A DNA stretch of 64,000 nucleotides from Pelagibius sp037652055 (GTDB lineage: Bacteria > Pseudomonadota > Alphaproteobacteria > Kiloniellales > Kiloniellaceae): positions 180,532-244,531 of the forward strand of contig NZ_JBBKAH010000012.1 in the NCBI RefSeq assembly GCF_037652055.1, given 5' to 3'. The position numbers were made by a program, and so were the translations under genes. Position 1 is the first letter of the stretch. Every line of letters begins with the position of its first letter. The notes under the pieces are model-generated. The model was not told the origin of the DNA. It did no database searches and worked only from the letters and a program-made list of their open reading frames with translations. This document shows, piece after piece, positions 28,901-35,419 of this stretch.

Positions 28901-29474
28901 GGCGGTCTACGGCTACTGGCCGGCCAACGCCGAGGGCAACGACGTCATCCTGTTCGATCCCGAGGATCACGGCCGCGAGGTCGGGCGTTTCACCCTGCCG
29001 CGCCAGGCGCGCGCCGGCGGCCTTTGCATCGCCGACTTCCTGCGCGACGTTTCTTCGGGCGAGCGCGACGTGCTCGGCCTGCAGATCGTCACCATGGGCC
29101 AGCGCGCCTCCGACGTCGCGCGGGAGTGGTTCAAGGACGACCGCTACCAGGACTATCTCTACCTGCACGGCCTCGGCGTCGAGATGGCCGAGGCGCTGGC
29201 CGAGTACGTCCACAAGCGCATCAGGGGCGAGCTTGGCTTCAGCCACGAGGACGCGCGCGACCTCGACGTCATGCTGCAGCAGGGCTACCGTGGCTCGCGC
29301 TACTCCTTCGGCTATCCGGCCTGCCCGAAGCTGGAGGACCAGGAGCAGCTGCTGCGCCTCTTGAAGGCCTCGGAGATCGGGGTTGAGCTGTCGGACGAGT
29401 ATCAGCTGCATCCGGAGCAATCGACCTCCGCGATCGTGCTGCACCATCCGCAGGCCAAATACTTTTCCGTTTAG
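25977..29474 (+). CDS. metH: Cobalamin-dependent methionine synthase MetH
   Basis: A 1165-residue modular enzyme (EC 2.1.1.13) that transfers methyl from 5-methyl-THF to homocysteine via cobalamin. The modules are in the usual order: homocysteine domain with zinc cysteines (GLNCATGP and GGCCGTTPDHI), pterin domain (NSINFEDGEE, LTIDEEGM), cap, B12 domain with the lower-ligand motif DVHDIGKN (His734), and the reactivation domain ending near RGSRYSFGYPACP. It is complete though slightly shorter than E. coli MetH (1227). The start is GTG at 25977, with GGAGG six bases upstream inside the end of metF. No B12 riboswitch is seen, so control probably comes from the SahR-like site upstream. Confidence 0.96.
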   Translation: MSRFLDKLSEEVLLCDGGMGSRVQAMDLTLDDYWQQENCTEVLNLSRPDIVREIHRGYFEAGADMVETNTFGGSPVTLGEFGLSERAAEINQRAAEIAREAAELFSSDGRERFVVGSVGPGTRLPSLGHIDYDTLEAAFATQCGGLIAGGIDAVLIETCQDPLQVKAAVNGAKLARAAAGSDLPIMVQVTVETTGTLLVGADIAAAATVLQALDIPVMGLNCATGPQEMAPHLEWLAENWPGFLSVQPNAGLPELVDGQTRYPLEPKELAGWLDRFLTEDGLNIIGGCCGTTPDHIAALDAMLRRRAGEAGRLRPAPKQRQSFWVPSVASLYSPVSLRQENAYLSIGERCNANGSKKFRELQETGDWDGCVAMAVDQTKEGSHAIDVCTAFVGRDEIAEMTEVVTRMRGSVSAPLVFDSTELPVLEAAMKLYGGKPILNSINFEDGEEAAHQRLAMARKFGSAVIALTIDEEGMAKSAERKVEIAKRLHDFACVQHGLPASDLMIDPLTFTICTGNEDDRKLGLWTLEAIEGIARALPECQILLGLSNISFGLNAAARHVLNSVYLDHAIKRGLTGAIVHVSKIMPLHKIPEEEVKVAEDLIFDRREQGYDPLHAFMKLFEGRTAATTEKRARAEDVETRLQDRIVDGDRQGLEDDLKEAMEKHPPLDIINIHLLAGMKVVGELFGAGKMQLPFVLQSAETMKAAVRFLEPFMEKIAGQNKGTIVLATVKGDVHDIGKNLVDIILTNNGYRVVNLGIKQPIDNILAAVIEHQADAVGMSGLLVKSTVVMRENLERMTRDKITVPVMLGGAALTRNYVETDCAAAYGTGQVAYARDAFDGLSLMDKVVNGDFVAHVGAQQEKRQARPNTANRTLGQPNRADQRPVDMEETRLRRDELAAGVAVPEPPFWGPRVLARVPLDALVPFLNERMLYQFQWGFRKAGRSLGDYMVWARKELRPTLKRMLDVCKQQDILIPQAVYGYWPANAEGNDVILFDPEDHGREVGRFTLPRQARAGGLCIADFLRDVSSGERDVLGLQIVTMGQRASDVAREWFKDDRYQDYLYLHGLGVEMAEALAEYVHKRIRGELGFSHEDARDLDVMLQQGYRGSRYSFGYPACPKLEDQEQLLRLLKASEIGVELSDEYQLHPEQSTSAIVLHHPQAKYFSV

Positions 29475-29516
29475 GCGTCACCCTTACCGGGAGCACATAT
29501 CTTGGGGAGCAAAGCC

Positions 29517-29891
29517 ATGGTCGCCGACAAGTCCGTCTCCGATCTCGAGACCTACCGCCGCGAGCTCGACGAGGCCGTGCGCGAGGCGGCGCGCGCCTCG
29601 GCCTGGTGGGAGGGTGAGTGGCTGACGTTCCCCACCGTCACCAAGCAAGCCGACGGATCGTGGCGCTATTGGAACGTGCCGGCGGATAGCGGCGTGTTTC
29701 AGGACGACTGGCCGCTGGGGGAGCGTCTCGCCCGCGAGACCGTCGCTCAGATGCGCCGTTTCCCCGAGGGCAGCACGGTGCTGCGCCGGATCCTGCGCGA
29801 GATGGACCCGGAATCGACGGTCGGGCAGGGCTTCCTGACCGCGATCGAGGAGACTCTCTGCCTCAGCCAGCCGCCGCTGCAGGCCGTGTGA
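29517..29891 (+). CDS. Small conserved-looking hypothetical protein downstream of metH
   Basis: A 124-residue soluble, acidic protein I do not recognise. It is rich in charged residues and tryptophan (ASAWWEGEWLTFPTV, GSWRYWNVP), has no signal peptide or membrane helix, and looks compactly folded. GGGGAG lies seven bases before the ATG. It is 43 bp from metH and may be the last gene of the met operon. Confidence 0.75.
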   Translation: MVADKSVSDLETYRRELDEAVREAARASAWWEGEWLTFPTVTKQADGSWRYWNVPADSGVFQDDWPLGERLARETVAQMRRFPEGSTVLRRILREMDPESTVGQGFLTAIEETLCLSQPPLQAV

Positions 29892-29906
29892 GGGATGCCA
29901 TCGCCG

Positions 29907-30452
29907 TCAGCCGCGCCGGCCGGCGCGGCGCGGCAGCCGCTCGCCCGGCAGCATCTCGTCGATGGGCTTTTCCATGTCGGCGGCGGGGATCATCAGCCCG
30001 CCGTGGCTGCGCCAGTGGCGGTGCTTGAGCACGCGATAGCCGTGCTGCTCGTAGAACGGCAGCCCGGCGAGGCTGGCGCCGACGACGACCTTGCCGTGAC
30101 CCTGCTCAGCGATCAGCGCCTCGGCGCGCGCCAGCAGCGCACTGCCGACGCGCAGGCGCGTCCAGTCGGGATCGACGTAGAGGCTGCGCACCTCTTCGCC
30201 CTTCAGGGAGCAGAAACCGACGATGCCGCGCAGCCGCGCCACCGCCACCTCAAAGATCTCGCCCTCGTCGCGCATGGCCTCGACATAGCGCGCGGGGCCG
30301 TTGCCGTGGACCCAGCTCTCGATCTGCGTATCGCTGTAGACGCGGCGCCCCAGCACCCGCACGGCGCGCTCATGGACGGCAGAGAGTCCCGCGGCGTCGG
30401 CAGGCCTGCCGCGGCGGATGCGGTAGCGGGGAAGCAGCTTTCCCAAGGACAT
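29907..30452 (-). CDS. GNAT family N-acetyltransferase
   Basis: A 181-residue acetyltransferase of the GNAT fold. The acetyl-CoA region reads VRSLYVDPDWTRLRVGSALLARAE, which carries the beta-4/alpha-3 element in a slightly atypical form (RLRVGSAL in place of the usual RGxGxG/A). Next come a VVGASLAGLPFYEQHGY segment and a conserved FYEQHGYRVL near the C terminus. Substrate unknown. A perfect 20-bp GC palindrome (29910-29929) forms the last codons and may also act as a terminator between this gene and its convergent neighbour. Confidence 0.85.
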   Translation of the reverse strand: MSLGKLLPRYRIRRGRPADAAGLSAVHERAVRVLGRRVYSDTQIESWVHGNGPARYVEAMRDEGEIFEVAVARLRGIVGFCSLKGEEVRSLYVDPDWTRLRVGSALLARAEALIAEQGHGKVVVGASLAGLPFYEQHGYRVLKHRHWRSHGGLMIPAADMEKPIDEMLPGERLPRRAGRRG

Positions 30453-30558
30453 GCAAAGAGCCTAGGCAGGAAAGCCTAGGCAGGCAAGAACGACGAAGGG
30501 CGGTGAGCGGGCGACCCTCTACGGCTTGCAGCGGCGTAGCCGGCGCCCCGACGCCTTT

Positions 30559-30682
30559 CAGGGCCGCGCTTTTCAGGGCCGCGCTTTTCAGGGCCGCGCT
30601 TTTCAGGGCCGCGCTTTTCAGGGCCGCGCTTTTCAGGGCCGCGCTTTTCAGGGCCGCGCTTTTCAGGGCCGCGCTTTTCAGG
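30559..30682. repeat. 15-bp minisatellite, eight exact copies
   Basis: CAGGGCCGCGCTTTT is repeated without change eight times (30559-30678), followed by a truncated copy. The 15-bp length keeps every reading frame open: the plus strand could encode FQGRA or RAALF pentapeptides. The possible frames lack a ribosome site and recognisable flanks, so I treat it as a non-coding repeat. Perfect identity implies recent expansion. Confidence 0.92.
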
Positions 30683-30695
30683 AATGTCGGAATCG

Positions 30696-30736
30696 CACGG
30701 TCATACGGAACCGCCGTGCGGTTCCGTGTGACCGTG
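30696..30736. terminator. Long hairpin after the charged small gene
   Basis: A stem of 19 pairs (one G-T) with a 3-base loop: the left arm starts CACGGTCA (30697) and the right arm ends TGACCGTG (30729-30736). It begins eight bases beyond the stop of the minus-strand gene at 30744, so it is a likely terminator or 3' stabiliser for that gene, though no T-run follows on that strand. Confidence 0.6.
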
Positions 30737-30743
30737 ATCCGAG

Positions 30744-31070
30744 TTAGGAGCGGTGCGGGTGGACGCGGGGCAGGCGGGCGGAGATTTCCTCGGCGCTCTC
30801 GGGCGCCTCGGCGTGTTCTGACGTGTCGGCGGCCTGCGTCGCGTCGGCGGGCTGCTCGGCCGCGGCCTTGCCGCCGGCTTCCTTGGCACCGACGGCGTCA
30901 ACGGCTTCCTTGGCGTCGGCCGCTTCCTTGGCAAGGCGAAGGTCCCTCAGCCGGGCCATGCGCTCATCGCGCTCCCGCTGGGTCTTTTCCTTCTGCTTGA
31001 TGACCGTCTGATCTTTTTTCTGGCCCGAGGCGAACTGCTGCTCGGCCCGCGACCTGTTCGACTTCCACAT
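30744..31070 (-). CDS. Small highly charged coiled-coil-like protein
   Basis: A 108-residue protein I do not recognise. Residues 1-60 are rich in K, R, E and Q (QQFASGQKKDQTVIKQKEK, RERDERMARLRDLRLAKEA) and could form a helix or coiled coil. The rest is alanine/glutamate-rich low complexity. It has no signal peptide and no cysteines. The ATG at 31070 is chosen over one 21 bases upstream because AGGAG lies seven bases before it. A long hairpin follows. Confidence 0.7.
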   Translation of the reverse strand: MWKSNRSRAEQQFASGQKKDQTVIKQKEKTQRERDERMARLRDLRLAKEAADAKEAVDAVGAKEAGGKAAAEQPADATQAADTSEHAEAPESAEEISARLPRVHPHRS

Positions 31071-31239
31071 GGCGGTACTCCTCTGTTTCATCCGGACATG
31101 GACAATCCGGACGCAAGCTGGGGGGAGACCTCTTGTCGCAGTTCAGGCAGGTAATTCCGCAAACTGCGTCGTGTGCAAGCTCGGCGGCCGTACCGCTGCC
31201 CAAATCTCCCGGCGACCGTCAGAGGCCCGTGTCGCCGGT

Positions 31240-31280
31240 GATAAAACGACGACCGCCCCCAACGTGATGTTGGAGGCGGT
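31240..31280 (-). terminator. Rho-independent terminator of the cold-shock gene
   Basis: ACCGCC-C-CCAAC (31252-31263) pairs with GTTGG-A-GGCGGT (31269-31280) with one internal mismatch and a 5-base loop. On the minus strand it is followed by GTTTTATC (31240-31247). It lies 12 bases beyond the csp stop. Confidence 0.8.
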
Positions 31281-31291
31281 GTCGAAGGGCG

Positions 31292-31501
31292 TCAGTCGAT
31301 GACGGAGAGATTTTCCGCCGAAGCCTTGCCGTTCTGGCCCGGCTGCAGGTCGTAGGAGACCTTCTGGCCTTCGCGCAGGGTGCTGAGACCCGCGCGCTCG
31401 ACGCTGGAGATGTGGACGAACGCGTCCTTGGAACCATCCGAAGGCTCAATGAAGCCGAAACCCTTGGTGGCGTTGAACCATTTAACGGTACCAGTAGCCA
31501 T
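31292..31501 (-). CDS. Cold-shock protein (CspA family)
   Basis: A 69-residue single cold-shock domain that binds single-stranded RNA and DNA. RNP1 is KGFGFI (residues 13-18) and RNP2 is DAFVHIS (residues 26-32). It opens with the standard MATGTVKWFNATKGFGFI. GAGG precedes the ATG. It is single-copy here, with a good terminator. The upstream leader is long enough to hold regulatory structure, but I could not identify a specific element. Confidence 0.96.
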   Translation of the reverse strand: MATGTVKWFNATKGFGFIEPSDGSKDAFVHISSVERAGLSTLREGQKVSYDLQPGQNGKASAENLSVID

Positions 31502-32123
31502 AGCTCGATATCCTCTAACAGGAGTCTGAATTGCCGCACGCCGCGGCTAGCGCACGCGCGGCGAGTGAAACGCTCACAATGTCAGTGGGTAACTAAGGCA
31601 GTCGGCGTACCGGTGTATTAGGTAGCATCCAACATATGCGTCGCGTGTATCGCATATGTAGCTGGAATTTCGGCGAAGTCAATGCGCCAGCGCGGACCCG
31701 CTCCGCCCCCCGTTCGTGCTGCGGACTTCGACTTGCTGTCTACGATCCAGGAACTATGAGGGGGAACAACGCCTTGGCTGCCAGAGCGGGCGATGGTGCG
31801 TCGACGCTTCAAGAGGAATTACAGTCGAAGCGGCGTTCAGCGCCCGCAGTGCCCGGTTGGGATGCCTGCAGCGTAGTAAATCGCGGCTATGTTTTCTTGA
31901 TCGTGCTTCGTAAATGCCGGCATTATTCTAATGATAAGGCATTAATATATTTGTCAGTGACGCTCAAAAAATTTTCTATATTGTATTAATAGAACTAGAA
32001 AAGAAGCAAAATAATACTATATATTATCTGGTTACAGCAGAAATTAATCGATCTGGCGATCGCCGCCGTCGCAGGGCGCGATGGCATTCAGCCGCCGTCC
32101 CGGATCAGCCAGGAGTATCGCCT
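31502..32123. other. AT-rich intergenic region between csp and the small-protein cluster
   Basis: About 620 bp without a supportable gene. The first 150 bp are the csp leader. From about 31900 to 32050 the sequence becomes strikingly AT-rich (runs such as TATATATTATC and AAAAAATTTTC) compared with the GC-rich surroundings. It should carry the promoter of the cysteine-repeat gene, whose AGGAG is at 32111-32115. Confidence 0.6.
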
Positions 32124-32723
32124 ATGAACCGGATGCGAGCGAGCAGGGCGCGCGGCTTCACCGCGCTGCTGCTGTGTATGCTGACGGCCCTAGCGCTGAC
32201 GGCAGTTCCGATGGGATCCGCGCGGGCCGCTGGCGACACCGGCGCGGTCCCAGCGAATTCCAGCGCGAAGAGTTACGGCAGCGGCTGGCAGTGCGACACC
32301 GGTTACCGCCAGGTCGGCGACCGCTGCGTCGGCGTTACGGTACCTGCGAACGCCATCGCCACCGCGTCGTCCTATGGACGTGGCTGGGAGTGCCGCCGCG
32401 GCTTTTCGGAGAGGAACGGAGTCTGCACGGTCATCGCCGTGCCCGCCAACGCCTACCTGAATGCCTCGGGCGTGCGCTGGGAGTGCGAGCGCGGCTATCG
32501 CGAGTTGTCCGGCGAATGCATCGTCATCCGGGTGCCGCAGAACGCCTTCCTGTCGGATTCGGGCTACGGCTCCGGCTGGGAGTGCGAACGCGGCTACCGT
32601 GCCACCGAAGAGGCCTGCGTGCGCGTGGAGGTGCCGGAAAACGCCCACCTGGACTATTCGGGCAACGACTGGGAATGCAACCGGCCGTTCAACAGGCGGC
32701 AGGACGCCTGCGTGCTGCCTTGA
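32124..32723 (+). CDS. Secreted cysteine-repeat protein
   Basis: A 199-residue exported protein. The signal peptide ends near SARAAGD (residue about 36). The rest is about five imperfect repeats of 30-37 residues, each with the pattern GWxC, RGYR or RGF, a second cysteine, then VPxNAxL; the last reads VPENAHLDYSGNDWEC. Two cysteines per unit suggest one disulfide per repeat, somewhat like EGF or sushi modules. I have no firm family name; the repeats recall ones seen in other alphaproteobacterial secreted proteins. AGGAG lies eight bases before the ATG. It leads a row of very small genes. Confidence 0.85.
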   Translation: MNRMRASRARGFTALLLCMLTALALTAVPMGSARAAGDTGAVPANSSAKSYGSGWQCDTGYRQVGDRCVGVTVPANAIATASSYGRGWECRRGFSERNGVCTVIAVPANAYLNASGVRWECERGYRELSGECIVIRVPQNAFLSDSGYGSGWECERGYRATEEACVRVEVPENAHLDYSGNDWECNRPFNRRQDACVLP

Positions 32724-32745
32724 ACCGGTGGTGGATACTCCTGCG

Positions 32746-33054
32746 ATGACGGATGAGCCCGTTGATCTCGATGCCCGCCGCGGCATCGCCAGCCTGAAAG
32801 CGACGGAAATGCGGCGTCAGCGCCTTTACGAGTTCCAGGCCGACCGGGAGGCGCTGCGGGCGCGCCAGGAGGAACTGGAAAGAATCCTGGTGACGCCGGC
32901 GGGCAGCTGGCCCGAGGCAGCGGCCAAGGCCGAGTACCTCATCAAGCTCTTCGCCGCCACTCCAGAGGCTCAGGATCCCCGTCGCAAGGAACTGATCGCG
33001 CGGACGCTCGACGATCTGACCCGACTATGCGAGAGCGCGAAAGGAACGCTATGA
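32746..33054 (+). CDS. Small helical protein of unknown function
   Basis: A 102-residue, highly charged, probably all-helical protein (LKATEMRRQRLYEFQADRE, ARQEELERIL) with no cysteines, signal peptide or membrane helix. I do not recognise it. Its stop overlaps the next start (ATGA), so it is coupled to the zinc-ribbon gene, which supports it being real. The ribosome site is weak. It starts 22 bp after the cysteine-repeat gene. Confidence 0.7.
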   Translation: MTDEPVDLDARRGIASLKATEMRRQRLYEFQADREALRARQEELERILVTPAGSWPEAAAKAEYLIKLFAATPEAQDPRRKELIARTLDDLTRLCESAKGTL

Positions 33055-33263
33055 CCGATACCGCCATCAAGAGGCGCTTGGACACCGAGGAATCGAGCAG
33101 CCAGATCCACAGGGGCGAGCCGCAGGTGCGCCAATGTCTGCGCTGCCAGACCGACTTCCCCAGCCAGTGGGCGGGTGAGCGGGTCTGCCTGCGCTGCAAG
33201 GGTTCGTCCACCTGGCGCAGCGGCATCCCGGTGCGGGCCTCCACCTCCAGCAGCAGACGCTAA
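33051..33263 (+). CDS. Very small zinc-ribbon protein
   Basis: A 70-residue protein with two CxxC knuckles, CLRC and CLRC, 17 residues apart (QCLRCQTDFPSQWAGERVC), as in a rubredoxin-type zinc ribbon. The rest is basic and serine-rich. The ATG overlaps the upstream stop (ATGA) with GGAA before it. It may bind nucleic acid or protein; function unknown. A second zinc-ribbon gene follows 100 bp downstream. Confidence 0.75.
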   Translation: MTDTAIKRRLDTEESSSQIHRGEPQVRQCLRCQTDFPSQWAGERVCLRCKGSSTWRSGIPVRASTSSSRR

Positions 33264-33363
33264 GGCGCGTTTCGCCTCGATTTCGACGACAACCCGGCGG
33301 CGGCCGGCTCGCGGGCGATCGCCCGGCGAGACGCTGCCCCGTAACCCGAAGGAAAGTGAACAG

Positions 33364-33546
33364 ATGGAACGGAACGAACGCGGGCTAAAGCACCTCTGCC
33401 CGGAGTGCGAGTGCAAGTACTACGACATGCTGAAGGCGGTCGTCGCCTGCCCGAAATGCGGCGCCAAGCCTGCGCCGGCGAAACTGCTGCGGTCGAACCG
33501 GCCAGTGCGCACCGGCAAGACGCCATCGTTTCGCAGCTATCCCTGA
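33364..33546 (+). CDS. Miniature FYDLN_acid-like zinc-ribbon protein
   Basis: A 60-residue protein with CPEC and CPKC knuckles flanking CKYYDMLKAVVAC. This closely follows the N-terminal zinc ribbon of the alphaproteobacterial FYDLN_acid family (TIGR02300), where FYDLN stands in place of YYDML, but it lacks the long acidic tail that names that family and ends instead in a basic tail. GGAAAG precedes the ATG. It is the last of the small genes before a second AT-rich stretch. Confidence 0.75.
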   Translation: MERNERGLKHLCPECECKYYDMLKAVVACPKCGAKPAPAKLLRSNRPVRTGKTPSFRSYP

Positions 33547-33714
33547 CGGAAAATAAAAATCAGGATAATTATAATGATCCGATTCAAATACATCGGCTTC
33601 TTATAATCAGCAGCCAGATATTTTATTATATTGGGCCGTGCTATATTTGAGCTTTTCTGTATGATGATTGGTTCTGGGGGAGAAATGGTTTTTCCCTGAG
33701 TGGAGGACCTTATA

Positions 33715-34065
33715 ATGAATGCTCCCGAATGGCTGAAACCCGCTCTGCTTGGTGCCGCGGCCGGCGCCGTCGCGTTGGCCATCGTCGGTTTCTCGTGGGG
33801 TGGCTGGGTGACCGGCGGCACCGCCGGCAAGATGGCTTCCGACCAGGCCCGCAACGAAGTCGTCGCGGCCCTGGTGCCGATCTGCGTCGAACAGTCCAAG
33901 CAGGACCCACGCTTGACCTCGACGCTCGCGCAACTCGAAGCGGCCAACCGCTACAAGCGCAGCGACATGCTGATGGAAGCCGGCTGGGCCACCATGCCCG
34001 GGTCGAGCGACCCCAACCGCGCGGTTGCGAGCGCCTGCATGGAAAAGCTCGCCGAGCAGTTCTAG
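33715..34065 (+). CDS. Small single-helix membrane protein
   Basis: A 116-residue protein with an N-terminal helix (residues about 9-34, PALLGAAAGAVALAIVGFSWGGW) that could be a membrane anchor, followed by a soluble part with two cysteines (PICVEQ, SACMEK). I have seen similar short proteins in alphaproteobacteria but know no function. The ATG at 33715 has GGAGG eight bases upstream, which decides it over an in-frame ATG 15 bases earlier. It is preceded by an AT-rich stretch (33547-33710) that must hold its promoter. Confidence 0.8.
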   Translation: MNAPEWLKPALLGAAAGAVALAIVGFSWGGWVTGGTAGKMASDQARNEVVAALVPICVEQSKQDPRLTSTLAQLEAANRYKRSDMLMEAGWATMPGSSDPNRAVASACMEKLAEQF

Positions 34066-34079
34066 AGCGGCAGGGCTCT

Positions 34080-35171
34080 CTAGTCCGTCATGCTTTTCCA
34101 AGACTGCTGCACGGGCTGGTGAACCAGCCCGTGCACGAAGCGTAGCTTTCCGACCACCGCCGGGGCCAGCACGAAGGGATAGAGATCGGGCTGGCCCATG
34201 CTGTGGTTCAGGCTGTTGACGGCCTGGGTGAGCGGCAGCCAGGCCGCCATCAGCGCGTCGAAATCGTCTTGCCGGTAGGGGTCGTAGTCGATGGCCATGG
34301 CCAGCGGCGCGGTGCGCCCGGTTTTGGCCTCGATGCGCAGGCCATAAACCTCGGCGGTCTCCAGGGTGTCCACGATATGCAGGTAGTGGGCCCAGGTCTC
34401 GGCGAAGTCCTCCCAGGGGTGTGAACTGGCGTAGGTGCTGACGAAGCGCTCCTGCCAGCCGGCCGGCGGCCCACCGGCGTAGTGTGCCTTCAGGGCTTCG
34501 CCATAGTCCCGCCGCTCGTCGCCGAACAGCTCGCGGTAAGCGTCGAGCCACACGCCGTCGCGCACCAGGCGTTCCCAGTAGTGATGCCCGCTCTCGTGGC
34601 GGAAGTGGCCGAGGATGGTGCGATAGGTCTCCGCCATGTCGCGGCGGTGGCGCTCGCGCTCGACGTCGTCGGCCTCGGCGAGGTTGATGGTGATGAGGCC
34701 TTCGGCGTGGCCGGTCATCACCTGTGGGCCTTCCTGAAACGCCGAGCCGGCGTCCGACAGGAAATCGAACGCCAGTCCCTTCGCATCGTCATGCTTGCTG
34801 ACCACCGGTAGGCCGAGGCGCAGCAGCGCGTAGACCAACCGGTGCTTGCCGGCTTCCATGCGCTGCCACAGCAGCCGATTGTTGCCGCTGTCCAGGTCCG
34901 GGATCGTCCGGTTGAGGCGGCAAGCGCGGCAGAAGGCATCGCCGCTGTCGTCCGCCACCAGCCAGTTGCAGGCATCGTGGTTCGAATTGGCGCAGAAGCG
35001 GAAGAGGGGGCCGGGCGCCGCCAGGGCCCGCCAGGTATCCTGACCGGTCGCTTCGACGGCGCTGAGCTCGGCCTGTTCGGGCAGATAGCCCAGCAGATGG
35101 CCGCAGCGTTCGCAGTGCGTGTTCTCGAAATAGACGAGCTGGCCGCAATGTTGGCACTCGAACAGTTTCAC
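34080..35171 (-). CDS. Zinc-ribbon zinc-dependent metallopeptidase (Peptidase_Mx family)
   Basis: A 363-residue protein with an N-terminal zinc ribbon (CQHCG and CERCG in residues 6-24), a second cysteine set (FC, CNWL, CRAC), and a gluzincin-type metallopeptidase domain with HESGH at residues 192-196. This is the DUF/zinc-ribbon plus putative zinc-binding metallopeptidase arrangement. A further acidic metal ligand probably lies in WEDFAETWAHYLH near residue 250. It has no signal peptide. Substrates are unknown. The start is GTG at 35171 with GGAG upstream. Confidence 0.85.
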   Translation of the reverse strand: MKLFECQHCGQLVYFENTHCERCGHLLGYLPEQAELSAVEATGQDTWRALAAPGPLFRFCANSNHDACNWLVADDSGDAFCRACRLNRTIPDLDSGNNRLLWQRMEAGKHRLVYALLRLGLPVVSKHDDAKGLAFDFLSDAGSAFQEGPQVMTGHAEGLITINLAEADDVERERHRRDMAETYRTILGHFRHESGHHYWERLVRDGVWLDAYRELFGDERRDYGEALKAHYAGGPPAGWQERFVSTYASSHPWEDFAETWAHYLHIVDTLETAEVYGLRIEAKTGRTAPLAMAIDYDPYRQDDFDALMAAWLPLTQAVNSLNHSMGQPDLYPFVLAPAVVGKLRFVHGLVHQPVQQSWKSMTD

Positions 35172-35419
35172 CGGGCTTCTCCGCCGACAGCGGTAGCGGG
35201 ACTGTGCTTTAGAGAGGGCATGACGAAGCCTAGAGCAGATAATGGTCGGATGATATCGCCTTCGGCGACCTCCAACGCACCGTGACCGGTGTCATTCTGC
35301 TCTGCCTTTTTGTTGTTGAGCGGAGTCACGGAAACGGCCGAAACCGCCAGCGGTTCCGTCGAATCGCGATAGGCTCCGGAAAAACGGGCGCCGGGGGGGC
35401 AGCGTTCCGGGCCGGCGTC

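Noticed and set aside
25938..29447. An open frame of 1169 codons on the minus strand opposite metH
   Set aside because: The plus strand encodes full-length MetH with all catalytic motifs; the opposite frame is a codon-bias artefact.
29910..29929. The perfect GC palindrome as an independent regulatory site
   Set aside because: It is inside the last codons of the acetyltransferase gene and is explained by an arginine/alanine-rich C terminus; at most it doubles as a terminator.
30559..30682. A CRISPR array
   Set aside because: The units are 15 bp and directly abutting without variable spacers, and no cas genes are present.
30526..30747. A small gene encoding FQGRA pentapeptide repeats
   Set aside because: The repeat is open in several frames because its length is a multiple of three. 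No ribosome site or conserved flanks were found, so it is reported as a minisatellite.
31636..31989. A 117-residue frame in the AT-rich gap after the cold-shock gene
   Set aside because: It has no ribosome site, crosses an abrupt change in base composition, and its translation looks random.
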